Part shown: positions 1 to 7,280 of the stretch, piece after piece
How positions within the stretch are numbered: the first letter of the stretch is position 1
How the letters are laid out: each line of letters opens with the position of its first letter
DNA from: an uncultured Erysipelotrichales bacterium
Lineage (GTDB): Bacteria > Bacillota_I > Bacilli_A > Erysipelotrichales > Coprobacillaceae
Reading direction: 5' to 3'
Length of the DNA: 10,081 bases
Assembly (NCBI GenBank): GCA_934754755.1
Contig: CAKVJS010000029.1
Location: forward strand, 1-10,081
The notes under the pieces: generated by a model
Told to the model about the DNA's origin: nothing
Seen by the model: the letters and a program-made list of their open reading frames with translations, nothing else
Databases searched by the model: none
Made by a program: the position numbers and the translations under genes

Positions 1-1
1 A

Positions 2-256
2 CTAATTCTCTTATATGGCTATTTAATTTATTACGTACTTAAAATAGCGAGTCGATGCAAAGATATATTTGGTTGTTTCTTAATGGTTGGAATTATTGCC
101 TTAGTGGGTATTCAAACCCTCATTAATCTCGGAGTTGTTGTTGGACTCTTCCCGGTTACCGGTGTTACCTTACCCCTTATGTCGTATGGGGGAACTTCTT
201 TAACGATAACCTTGATATCATTTGGTATTATATTAAACATTACAAAATCCAGCTAG
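2..256 (+). CDS. ftsW: FtsW/SpoVE-type SEDS peptidoglycan polymerase, C-terminal fragment
   Basis: This is the 3' end of a gene that begins before the window; 84 codons are visible before a TAG stop. SEDS proteins are multi-pass membrane glycosyltransferases that polymerise lipid II at the septum, in FtsW with a partner class B PBP. The visible part has the family's C-terminal hallmark: a QTLINLGVVVGLFPVTG stretch, then a TLPLMSYGGTS segment and a last hydrophobic helix ending in a short polar tail. The position directly before murG matches both ftsW and, in Bacillus, spoVE. The fragment cannot separate the vegetative from the sporulation paralogue, so the symbol is provisional. RodA is less likely given the dcw context. 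Confidence 0.88.
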   Translation, partial: LILLYGYLIYYVLKIASRCKDIFGCFLMVGIIALVGIQTLINLGVVVGLFPVTGVTLPLMSYGGTSLTITLISFGIILNITKSS

Positions 257-260
257 CATT

Positions 261-374
261 ATGGAAAAACAAGAATTGAATTTGCTAAAAAAGGGGACGT
301 ATGTTACACTTACTTATACTTATAGTAATGTAAAAAGTAAATATCATCGTATCGGTGTGTATATAGGGGTGTGA
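261..374 (+). CDS. Possible 37-residue small protein between ftsW and murG
   Basis: An ATG four bases after the ftsW stop opens a 37-codon frame ending in TGA six bases before the murG ATG, so it almost exactly fills the gap. The product would begin MEKQELNLLKKGTYVTLTY and end HRIGVYIGV. It is basic and tyrosine-rich with alternating beta-like hydrophobics, with no membrane segment and no motif I recognise. No convincing ribosome binding site precedes the ATG, though coupling to ftsW termination is possible. It may equally be a chance open frame in a 5' spacer for murG. Confidence 0.25.
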   Translation: MEKQELNLLKKGTYVTLTYTYSNVKSKYHRIGVYIGV

Positions 375-380
375 TTTAAA

Positions 381-1466
381 ATGCGTTTTATCATTGCAAC
401 AGGGGGAACCGGGGGTCATGTGTATCCAGCCTTAGCATTGGCTCAATATATGAAACAAGAGGACCCTGACGTAGAAATTCTTTTTATTGGGACAACAAAT
501 CGGATGGAAGCCTCGTTAGTACCTAAATTAGGATATGCCTATAAGGGATTATATGTAAAAGGGATGAGTGGCAATTTGCTGCAAAAAGGATTGTCTGGAT
601 GTATTTTTGTAACCTCCGTGCTTAAGGCGTATGTGATCATAAAAAAATGGAAGCCGGATATGGTTATCGGATTTGGTGGCTATCCGAGTGCGAGTGCCAT
701 TGAAGCAGCCCATTTACAAGGGATTAAGACATTGATCCATGAACAAAATTCATTGATTGGTTTAACCAACCGAATGTTGATCAAGCGAGTGGATGCGATT
801 GTGTGTTGTTATCAAAAGGCATTACAAAACTTTCCCAAGGACAAGACGTATTTATATGGTAACCCACGCGCCAGCATAGCCTTTAAACAAAGGGCAAAAG
901 ATATATATGAAAAATATCCCCTCGATAAAAATAAAAAATTAGTGGTTATTGTTATGGGTAGCCTAGGGTCGGAAACGATCAATCAAAAAATGCTAGAGGC
1001 CATACAATTATTAGCGAATAAACCATACCAAACTTTATATGTAACAGGAAAAGAACATTATGAAACGATGCAAGAATTACTTGGTGGCAAAAGAGGTAAT
1101 GTATACCTAGTGCCATATATTGATGATATGTTATCGGTTATGGCACATACCGATATAATGGTTTCTCGTGCTGGCGCATCGACAATTGCAGAAATAACCG
1201 CCATGGGATTACCTTCTATTTTAATACCAAGTCCCCATGTAGCGGGTAATCATCAGGAATATAATGCAAGGGAATTAGTCGATCAACAAGCAGCGCTGAT
1301 GATTTTAGAAAAGGAACTGGAAGCCACTTCCTTTGTGGATACCATTGATGACATGATTACCAACGATCTAATGATAGAGAGTATGAAAAAGCAGGCTAAA
1401 CTCATTAGTAAACCAAATGCATTATCGGATATATATGCGTTGATAAAACGAATGTTAGGAGCGTAA
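381..1466 (+). CDS. murG: MurG, undecaprenyl-diphospho-muramoylpentapeptide beta-N-acetylglucosaminyltransferase
   Basis: MurG transfers GlcNAc from UDP-GlcNAc to lipid I, making lipid II on the inner face of the membrane. The 361 residues match the usual length and form two Rossmann-like GT-B domains. Visible motifs are the first glycine loop GGTGGH (8-13), a second loop GFGGYPSAS (97-105), HEQN (120-123), GNPR (160-163), and the C-domain donor-site segments SRAGASTIAE (262-271) and PSPHVAGNHQEYNA (283-296). The third glycine loop reads MGSLGS (192-197) rather than the common GGSQGA, which I take as lineage variation since the serine is kept. The AGGGGTG just upstream of the ATG is a suitable ribosome binding site. 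murB follows after 4 bases, so the two are very probably co-transcribed. Confidence 0.97.
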   Translation: MRFIIATGGTGGHVYPALALAQYMKQEDPDVEILFIGTTNRMEASLVPKLGYAYKGLYVKGMSGNLLQKGLSGCIFVTSVLKAYVIIKKWKPDMVIGFGGYPSASAIEAAHLQGIKTLIHEQNSLIGLTNRMLIKRVDAIVCCYQKALQNFPKDKTYLYGNPRASIAFKQRAKDIYEKYPLDKNKKLVVIVMGSLGSETINQKMLEAIQLLANKPYQTLYVTGKEHYETMQELLGGKRGNVYLVPYIDDMLSVMAHTDIMVSRAGASTIAEITAMGLPSILIPSPHVAGNHQEYNARELVDQQAALMILEKELEATSFVDTIDDMITNDLMIESMKKQAKLISKPNALSDIYALIKRMLGA

Positions 1467-1470
1467 GATA

Positions 1471-2385
1471 ATGGACTTTACAAGAATTAAAGAAGAGTTA
1501 GGTCAATTACAAGTAGGGGCTATTTTAGAAAAAGAACCGATGGCTAAACATACAACCTTTAAAGTTGGTGGCTTAGCCAAATTATATATAAAAGTCAAAG
1601 ACCAACAAGCATTAATAACAATTTTACGCTATTGTCAGGATCATATGATTCAACATATGGTCATTGGTAAAGGATCGAATGTATTATTTTCTGATCAGCC
1701 GTATGAGGGAATTATTTTATCGTTGCAGGAAAACTTTCAATCTTATGAGATAGAAGGAACCAAAGTATTTTGTCAAGCCGGTGTTTCAATGATTCAATTA
1801 GCCTATGAAACGGCTAAGGCAGGCCTTTCTGGTCTTTCCTTTATGAGTGGGATACCGGGCACGATTGGTGGTGGCATGTATATGAATGCCGGCGCTTATA
1901 ATAGTGATGTAGCTGCCGTTGTAGAAGATGTCACTATTTTAGATGAAACGTTAGCTGTAAAGGTTTTATCTAAAAAAGATATGCAATTTTCCTATCGCCA
2001 TTCCATTTTACAAGTTCATCCCGATTGGATTGTATTAGGTGCTACCTTTACCTTGCAATGCGAATCCGCACAAAGTATTAAGGAAGTGATTGAAAGGCGT
2101 AAAGAGCGACGTATGGCAACCCAACCTTGGGATTTTCCTAGTGCAGGCAGTGTATTCCGTAATCCAGAAGGAAAATCTGCATGGCAATGCATTGATGAAG
2201 CAGGGTTGCGTGGATATCAAATTGGTGGAGCACAAATATCACCAAAACATTCTAATTTTATTATCAATACTGGACAGGCACGGGCACAAGATATTTATGA
2301 TATGATTCAACATATACAAGATACAGTATATCGTACATGCGGTATTTCACTGCATCAGGAAATCCGTTTTGTGAATTGGGAGTAG
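1471..2385 (+). CDS. murB: MurB, UDP-N-acetylenolpyruvoylglucosamine reductase (FAD)
   Basis: MurB is a cytoplasmic flavoenzyme that uses NADPH to reduce enolpyruvyl-UDP-GlcNAc to UDP-MurNAc, the second committed step of peptidoglycan precursor synthesis. At 304 residues it fits the shorter type II enzymes of Gram-positives. The FAD-binding part shows HTTFKVGG (27-34), GKGSNVLFSD (66-75) and FMSGIPGTIGGG plus NAGAY (124-143). SYRHS lies at 174-178, and AGSVFRNP (225-232) carries the catalytic serine S227. The C-terminal HQEIRF (295-300) supplies the conserved glutamate E297. An AGGAG nine bases before the ATG, inside the end of murG, fixes the start. All catalytic residues expected for the family appear present. 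Confidence 0.97.
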   Translation: MDFTRIKEELGQLQVGAILEKEPMAKHTTFKVGGLAKLYIKVKDQQALITILRYCQDHMIQHMVIGKGSNVLFSDQPYEGIILSLQENFQSYEIEGTKVFCQAGVSMIQLAYETAKAGLSGLSFMSGIPGTIGGGMYMNAGAYNSDVAAVVEDVTILDETLAVKVLSKKDMQFSYRHSILQVHPDWIVLGATFTLQCESAQSIKEVIERRKERRMATQPWDFPSAGSVFRNPEGKSAWQCIDEAGLRGYQIGGAQISPKHSNFIINTGQARAQDIYDMIQHIQDTVYRTCGISLHQEIRFVNWE

Positions 2386-2389
2386 TGTA

Positions 2390-3142
2390 GTGACTAAGTA
2401 CGTCTATAATGAACATGATCAAAGTCAAGTCCAGGAAGTTTTACAAGCCCGTCGTCGCAGGCGTAGAAGAAAAGTTCGAAAACGAGCTATATTCTTACTT
2501 ATTGTTTGTGCTGTTGCTGCTTTTTTTGTAAGTGATATAAGTCGTATTCAATCGATTATGATTACGGGAAATGACAGGGTAGACACGGCAACGATAAAAA
2601 AACAAATCGGGATTCAGGAACATAAAAGTATATCTCTATTGCATCGAACTTCCTCGATGCAACGTAAAATTAATAGAATGTCTGGAATTGCCTCCAATAC
2701 AGTCGTGCGTAAAGGGTTAAATACAATACTAATTACGGTGCAAGAAACAAGTGTTGTTGGTTATACACGCATGGGAAATATACTATATATTATCGATGAT
2801 AAAGGAGATATCAGTAAACCAGAACACTACGATGAAACAAGTGTAGAAAGAAGTCCACAAGTATTTCAAATGGGTGAAGAGCAACTTAGGACTTTTGGTC
2901 GGGAATTTGTTAAGATCCCTTCACAGGTCCGTAATCAAGTATCCGATATTATTTATGCACCAACCAAAGGGGATGCGACACGATTGCAATTTAATATGAA
3001 TGATGGAAAAGTTTTATATGTACGACAAGAGGGGATGGCTAGGCAATTATCGGGGAATCGATATAGCCAGGTGATTCGAGATGCACCCGATGGAAGATAC
3101 TATGATTTTGTAGGTAATGATAAGGTATATATACATAATTAA
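2390..3142 (+). CDS. ftsQ: FtsQ/DivIB cell division protein
   Basis: FtsQ (DivIB in Bacillus) is a bitopic divisome protein that binds FtsL and FtsB/DivIC and helps regulate septal peptidoglycan synthesis. The 250-residue product has a short cytoplasmic tail with seven consecutive arginines (21-27) and further K/R, one membrane helix at about 32-49, then an extracytoplasmic part. That part opens with a POTRA-like segment (about 51-120, including SRIQSIMITGNDRVDTATIKK). The start is GTG, four bases after the murB stop, with GGGAG seven bases upstream, so translation is probably coupled to murB. The arginine run makes the orientation clear by the positive-inside rule. Sequence divergence is normal for this family, and the locus position is the strongest support. 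Confidence 0.93.
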   Translation: MTKYVYNEHDQSQVQEVLQARRRRRRRKVRKRAIFLLIVCAVAAFFVSDISRIQSIMITGNDRVDTATIKKQIGIQEHKSISLLHRTSSMQRKINRMSGIASNTVVRKGLNTILITVQETSVVGYTRMGNILYIIDDKGDISKPEHYDETSVERSPQVFQMGEEQLRTFGREFVKIPSQVRNQVSDIIYAPTKGDATRLQFNMNDGKVLYVRQEGMARQLSGNRYSQVIRDAPDGRYYDFVGNDKVYIHN

Positions 3143-3149
3143 ACGACTG

Positions 3150-3187
3150 GGCAAGTAGCATTGTTAAAGAGCTATCTGCCTTTTATT
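3150..3187 (+). terminator. Probable intrinsic terminator after ftsQ
   Basis: GGCAAGTAGC (3150-3159) pairs with GCTATCTGCC (3171-3180) over ten positions with one A-C mismatch and one G-U pair. The loop is 11 nt and TTTTATTAT follows. It sits eight bases after the ftsQ stop. The broken U-tract suggests partial rather than complete termination of the murG-murB-ftsQ transcript. Confidence 0.55.
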
Positions 3188-3203
3188 ATAAATAAAAGTG
3201 TTG

Positions 3204-3233
3204 TAGACAGTGGAGTGTCCTTTATGCTATTAT
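3204..3233 (+). promoter_or_regulatory. Candidate sigma-A promoter for ftsA-ftsZ
   Basis: TAGACA (3204-3209; five of six to TTGACA) is separated by 18 bases from TATTAT (3228-3233; five of six to TATAAT). A start site near 3240 would give a leader of about 24 nt that includes the strong ftsA ribosome binding site. Its place between a terminator-like hairpin and ftsA supports a separate ftsAZ unit. This is consensus matching by eye only. Confidence 0.45.
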
Positions 3234-3263
3234 AAAAGTAGTATTTAACAAAGGAGATCGGCA

Positions 3264-4535
3264 ATGAAAGATATATATGCTATCCTGGATATTGGTAGTG
3301 CTACCATAAAATTATTAATCGGGGAATCACTTAGTGCCAATATAAATATTTTATATGCCAAAAAAATCCCCAGCCATGGGGTTAAAAAAGGGGTCATTGA
3401 AGATACTCCGGCTGTTATAAAGGATATTAAACAACTCATCGAAGAGGCCGAGGAAGCCTTACAAACGAAAATACATACCGTAGGACTTACGATCCCGGCT
3501 TTACAAACAAAACTATATCAAAGTGATAGTAGTATTAGTTTGGGTGAGAATGGTTCCAAAATTACACGGGAAGATATTGTTCGCGTAATGCGTTTATCGA
3601 CTCGCTTTGATAAACCTAAAGAAGAGGAAATTGTATCGGTTATACCTGTTAAATACCATAGCGATAATGGTGCTACGAAAGAGGCACCACTGGGGGTACG
3701 ATCAAGGAACCTAATTGTTGATTCTTTGCTGATTACCGCCCATAAAAAAGTGTTATATCCGTATATTAAGGTTGTGGAAGAGGCGGGACTTGGCATCTTA
3801 GATATTAGTATCAATGCTTTTGCTTGTGCTAAGGAAGCCTTCGATGCTGCTTACCTACAAGAAGGAGCCTTACTCATTGATATTGGTTATAAAACATCAA
3901 CCATCTCCTTTTATAAGGATGGCTATTTAAAGTATTTAACCGTATGTCCGGTAGGTGGCTATGATTTCACAAGGAATATAGCTAGAAATATGCAAATATC
4001 AATGGATCAAGCAGAAATGTACAAGATTAAATACGGTTCCTTAGATAGTAGCTTAGGACAAGAAGATATTATCCATACAACGACTTTACCGGATGGAAAG
4101 CGCAAGGAATTTACGCAACATGATTTAGGTTTGTTACTACAAGAAACAACGCTCGATGTAATGAGTAAAATACAAGATAAAATAAGCATTATGGATCACG
4201 CTAATACATATGAGATTTTAATCGTCGGTGGTGGTGGCGAACTGGCTATGTTGGATGCCATTGCGGAAGAGGCGTTAAAAGCACCCGTGCGCATGTATCG
4301 TCCCGATACCATTGGGGCGAGGGATATGGCTCTGGTATCCGCGATTGGAATGATCTATTATTTACGAGAGCGAGCGACTATTCTAAATACGTATGAGCCA
4401 TCTTTAGTGTTGCCAAACGAACAGGCCACTATGGCAGTGCGATTAAAGGGTCTAACAAAGGTAAGTAATAAGAAAAAGCCAAGTACTGGTAAAAAGATCA
4501 ATCATTTCTTTGATTCGATTTTTAATGAAGATTAA
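3264..4535 (+). CDS. ftsA: FtsA, actin-like cell division protein
   Basis: FtsA polymerises at the membrane, tethers FtsZ filaments through the FtsZ C-terminal peptide, and recruits later divisome proteins. The 423-residue product has the actin/Hsp70 ATPase layout: phosphate-1 loop DIGSATIK (9-16), the FtsA-specific 1C subdomain at about 85-165, phosphate-2 motif LIDIGYKTS (204-212) and adenosine motif VGGGGEL (321-327). A lysine-rich linker leads to a terminal segment KINHFFDSIFNED, which fits the amphipathic membrane-targeting helix. The start is preceded by AAAGGAGAT, the best ribosome binding site in the window. ftsZ follows after 23 bases. A MreB or ethanolamine-type actin relative is excluded by the 1C region, the C-terminal helix and the position. 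Confidence 0.97.
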   Translation: MKDIYAILDIGSATIKLLIGESLSANINILYAKKIPSHGVKKGVIEDTPAVIKDIKQLIEEAEEALQTKIHTVGLTIPALQTKLYQSDSSISLGENGSKITREDIVRVMRLSTRFDKPKEEEIVSVIPVKYHSDNGATKEAPLGVRSRNLIVDSLLITAHKKVLYPYIKVVEEAGLGILDISINAFACAKEAFDAAYLQEGALLIDIGYKTSTISFYKDGYLKYLTVCPVGGYDFTRNIARNMQISMDQAEMYKIKYGSLDSSLGQEDIIHTTTLPDGKRKEFTQHDLGLLLQETTLDVMSKIQDKISIMDHANTYEILIVGGGGELAMLDAIAEEALKAPVRMYRPDTIGARDMALVSAIGMIYYLRERATILNTYEPSLVLPNEQATMAVRLKGLTKVSNKKKPSTGKKINHFFDSIFNED

Positions 4536-4545
4536 TATAAAAAGT

Positions 4546-4550
4546 GAGGG
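4546..4550 (+). promoter_or_regulatory. Ribosome binding site that sets the ftsZ start
   Basis: GAGGG lies eight bases before ATG 4559 but only two before ATG 4553, and it would be inside the coding region if the upstream GTG (4544) were used. Spacing therefore selects 4559, giving an N-terminus [20 protein letters not shown] like that of other Gram-positive FtsZ proteins. Confidence 0.75.
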
Positions 4551-4558
4551 TAATGTAT

Positions 4559-5659
4559 ATGGATGCAGAATTTGATTTCGAACAAGTAGCTAAGATAAAA
4601 GTCATTGGAGTAGGCGGTGGCGGAAACAATGCCGTCAATCGAATGGTAGAAGAAGGTGTACAAGGAGTAGAATTCTATGTTGCCAATACAGACGTACAAG
4701 TATTACGTCGTTCACCAGTTGAAAATAAGCTTATCTTAGGTGGTGAATTAACAAAAGGATTAGGTGCCGGAGGTGATCCGGAAATCGGAAAAAAAGCAGC
4801 CTTAGAATCGGAAACAGAGATTAGAGCAGCTTTAGAAGGTGCAGATATGGTGTTTATTGCAGCCGGAATGGGTGGCGGAACGGGAACTGGGGCCGCTCCT
4901 GTGTTTGCGAAAGTAGCCCGTGAAATGGGGGCTTTAACCGTAGCCGTTATTACGAAACCTTTTACTTTTGAAGGTGCTAAACGAAAAAAACAGGCATTGT
5001 CAGGATTGGATGATCTGCGTCAAAATATCGATTCTATTATTGTTGTATCCAACGATCGATTATTACAATTGATTGGTGGTCGACCCATGCAAGAGGCCTT
5101 CCGTGAGGCAGATAATGTCCTACGTCAAGGAGTACAAACAATTACCGATTTAATTGCGATTCCAGCCTTTATTAACCTCGACTTTGCGGATGTTTCAGCA
5201 GTTATGAAAAATCGCGGAAATGCACTTATTGGAATTGGGATGTCTTCTGGTGATGATAAGGCTAAAGAGGCTGCTAAACGAGCGATCTCTTCTCCTTTAT
5301 TAGAAGTATCGGTAGCTGGTGCTAAAGATGCAATTATTAATGTAACAGGTGGGCCTAATATTTCTTTGTATGATGCCAATATTGCTTTACAAACGATAAC
5401 GCAAGAAGTAGGGGAGGATATTAATACCTATCTAGGAATTGCGATTAATGATAACTTGGATGATGATGTGATTGTAACCGTCATTGCAACTGGCTTTGAA
5501 GAGGGCGATGAAGATATAGATTTAGCCGCCTCTAAGATACATAAGGCAGATGAAAAGGTTGAACCTTTAACAGCGAAGTTTAGATCTTCTGCATTTGAAG
5601 ACGATGACAGTGATGATGGAGAATTCCCACCAACTTTTATTCGTAATCGAAAAATATAG
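4559..5659 (+). CDS. ftsZ: FtsZ, tubulin-like cell division GTPase
   Basis: FtsZ assembles GTP-dependent filaments at midcell, and at the polar site during sporulation, to organise the septum. From ATG 4559 the product is 366 residues. It shows the N-terminal glycine-rich nucleotide loop ([13 protein letters not shown]), the tubulin signature GGGTGTG (105-111) and the T7 synergy loop NLDFADV (206-212), which completes the GTPase site of the neighbouring subunit. A short acidic linker at about 317-354 leads to the conserved C-terminal peptide [11 protein letters not shown], which binds FtsA and other partners. An in-frame GTG at 4544 would add five residues but overlaps the ribosome binding site. 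The gene closes the ftsAZ unit, with a terminator 27 bases on. Confidence 0.98.
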   Translation: MDAEFDFEQVAKIKVIGVGGGGNNAVNRMVEEGVQGVEFYVANTDVQVLRRSPVENKLILGGELTKGLGAGGDPEIGKKAALESETEIRAALEGADMVFIAAGMGGGTGTGAAPVFAKVAREMGALTVAVITKPFTFEGAKRKKQALSGLDDLRQNIDSIIVVSNDRLLQLIGGRPMQEAFREADNVLRQGVQTITDLIAIPAFINLDFADVSAVMKNRGNALIGIGMSSGDDKAKEAAKRAISSPLLEVSVAGAKDAIINVTGGPNISLYDANIALQTITQEVGEDINTYLGIAINDNLDDDVIVTVIATGFEEGDEDIDLAASKIHKADEKVEPLTAKFRSSAFEDDDSDDGEFPPTFIRNRKI

Positions 5660-5685
5660 ATCCATTAGCTGTATCCATATTATAT

Positions 5686-5713
5686 AAAAAGTACCAATAG
5701 GGGTACTTTTTTT
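5686..5713 (+). terminator. Strong intrinsic terminator after ftsZ
   Basis: AAAAAGTACC (5686-5695) pairs perfectly with GGTACTTTTT (5702-5711) around a six-base loop, and the T run continues to 5713. It ends the dcw transcript before the sporulation genes. The A/T symmetry means it may also work on the opposite strand. Confidence 0.88.
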
Positions 5714-5743
5714 GTATGGGTGTTATTTATATTTGGTATGTAA

Positions 5744-5750
5744 TGCGACA
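5744..5750 (-). promoter_or_regulatory. Weak 0A-box-like site upstream of spoIIGA
   Basis: On the - strand this reads TGTCGCA, six of seven to the Spo0A box TGTCGAA. In Bacillus the spoIIG operon is activated by phosphorylated Spo0A at a sigma-A promoter with unusual spacing. Here AT-rich hexamers occur nearby (TTGGTA 5733-5738, TATATG 5752-5757), but I cannot align a convincing -35/-10 pair. A new promoter must lie between 5714 and 5790, because the gene follows a strong terminator; the exact elements are uncertain. Confidence 0.25.
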
Positions 5751-5794
5751 TTATATGTATCTCTATCCGTTTATGATTAGTAAGGGGTGTAGGA

Positions 5795-6529
5795 GTGGAT
5801 GTTTATATTGAATTAGTATATGTTATAAATCTGGCGATACTGATGATTTGTTTTGAATGTATGGCGATTCTATTACACATACAACTATCGTACAAAAAGG
5901 TCTTAGTATATAGTATACTAATGAATTATTCGATTGTGATGTTGTATTTTGATACGATTTATTACATATTACTAATAGGTTGGTTTGCATTGTTTCTTAT
6001 TCTATTTAAAAAACAAGTATTTCTATACTATCCTACCTTTATTATTCTTTACTATTCCTTATTATATTTTATCCAATCGTTAGTTAGTCAAGCATTTATT
6101 TATCAGGGAATTCTAATAACGCCCATTCATTATAGTGATATACTTCTTTGTGTCATGGCGATCCTTTTTATTATAATACAAACCATGTTTATTGTGTATT
6201 GTCGTCGAAAAGTAGTACATGGCTCTTTGTTGTATGATGTCTCTATCCAATACAAGAATAAACAGTATTTCGTACAGGGGTTCCTCGATAGTGGAAATGA
6301 AGTGTATTATCAAGGTTTTCCATTACTACTTTTACGTAAGGATATAATGGAATATACCCCATTGGATACGATTACTATTGATAATATAGCTAACGTGACG
6401 ATCGATGTTATCCAAGTAGAACAGTGTATAGTAAATAGGCAACAGTTGCATAATATCTATGTAGGAATGATTGAAACGATGCAGTATGACTGTTTATTGC
6501 ACAAAGAAATTATGGGAGGTGTTCTTTAG
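5795..6529 (+). CDS. spoIIGA: SpoIIGA, membrane-embedded aspartic protease that processes pro-sigma-E
   Basis: SpoIIGA sits in the sporulation septum and, after a forespore signal (SpoIIR in Bacillus), cleaves the pro-sequence from sigma-E in the mother cell. The 244-residue product has about five hydrophobic segments in the first 135 residues, then a soluble C-terminal domain. That domain has the aspartic protease motif in GFLDSGNEV, catalytic aspartate D165 with SGN at 166-168. The tail HKEIMGG resembles the end of the family. It is markedly shorter than the roughly 310-residue Bacillus protein, mainly in the protease domain. The start is GTG with AAGGGG seven bases upstream. Its TAG stop overlaps the sigE GTG (TAGTG), indicating coupled translation of protease and substrate. 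Confidence 0.93.
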   Translation: MDVYIELVYVINLAILMICFECMAILLHIQLSYKKVLVYSILMNYSIVMLYFDTIYYILLIGWFALFLILFKKQVFLYYPTFIILYYSLLYFIQSLVSQAFIYQGILITPIHYSDILLCVMAILFIIIQTMFIVYCRRKVVHGSLLYDVSIQYKNKQYFVQGFLDSGNEVYYQGFPLLLLRKDIMEYTPLDTITIDNIANVTIDVIQVEQCIVNRQQLHNIYVGMIETMQYDCLLHKEIMGGVL

Positions 6530-7230
6530 TGTTTAACTGGATTCGTAGGTGGTTGTATAAAAGAAAATTCTTATATTATATTGGAAGACACGATGTTTTA
6601 CCACCACCCTTAAAAAATGAGCAGGAAAGACATGCTTTGGAACGTTTGGTGGCAGGTGATAAAGAAGCGAGGGATCTCTTGATTGAACATAATTTACGGT
6701 TAGTCGTATATGTTGCTAAAAGATATGATACAATTCAAAATGGCGGTATTGAGGATCTAATAAGCATTGGTACTATCGGTTTGGTTAAAGCAATTAATAC
6801 TTTTAAAATCGATAAAAATATAAAACTAGCAACGTATGCTTCACGTTGTATTGAAAATGAAATTCTAATGTTTCTACGTAAAAATAATAAATTGCGATAT
6901 GAAATTTCTTTAGATGAACCGCTCAATATTGACTATGATGGTAATGAATTATTGTTATCCGATATTATTGGTACGGATCATGATATTATTGCCCAAGAGA
7001 TTGAGTCAAGTGATCAAAAAGAGAAGTTTTACGGAGCTTTAAAAAGATTGTCAAATAGGGAAAGAGAAATTTTAATGTTGCGATATGGGTTGGCTAATTG
7101 CGATGAGTTAACGCAAAAAGATGTCGCTAAAATTATGGGGATATCACAGTCCTATATTTCCCGATTAGAAAAAAAAATAATCAAGAAGTTGCGAAGTAAG
7201 TTAAACGAGAGTGATATAAAAGAAGAATAA
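6529..7230 (+). CDS. sigE: RNA polymerase sigma-E precursor, mother-cell sporulation sigma factor
   Basis: Sigma-E directs early mother-cell transcription after polar septation and is made as an inactive membrane-associated precursor. The 233-residue product matches SigE strongly: YYIG (16-19) and LPPPL (24-28) near the processing region, region 2 with [11 protein letters not shown] (75-85) and [13 protein letters not shown] (101-113), SLDEPLN (127-133), and a region 4 helix-turn-helix around 195-216 containing [13 protein letters not shown]. The start is GTG with GGGAGGTG seven bases upstream, inside the end of spoIIGA. The basic, aromatic leader [14 protein letters not shown] is about 11 residues shorter than the Bacillus pro-sequence as I recall it. 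No upstream in-frame ATG, GTG or TTG start exists before a stop at 6487, so the short leader looks real. Confidence 0.97.
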   Translation: MFNWIRRWLYKRKFLYYIGRHDVLPPPLKNEQERHALERLVAGDKEARDLLIEHNLRLVVYVAKRYDTIQNGGIEDLISIGTIGLVKAINTFKIDKNIKLATYASRCIENEILMFLRKNNKLRYEISLDEPLNIDYDGNELLLSDIIGTDHDIIAQEIESSDQKEKFYGALKRLSNREREILMLRYGLANCDELTQKDVAKIMGISQSYISRLEKKIIKKLRSKLNESDIKEE

Positions 7231-7280
7231 TGTATAAATTTATCAAAATTGCTAAAACTTTAGTAAGAAAGAAGGCAATT

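Noticed and set aside
2035..2235. Open frame on the - strand within murB, and similar - strand frames in ftsA (3518-3814, 4007-4189) and ftsZ (5125-5379)
   Set aside because: They lie wholly inside strongly supported genes, show no family motifs and have no upstream signals. They are antisense shadows.
4544..4558. Upstream GTG (4544) or ATG (4553) as the ftsZ start
   Set aside because: The ribosome binding site lies at 4546-4550, within or too close to those starts. ATG 4559 has correct spacing and the normal N-terminus.
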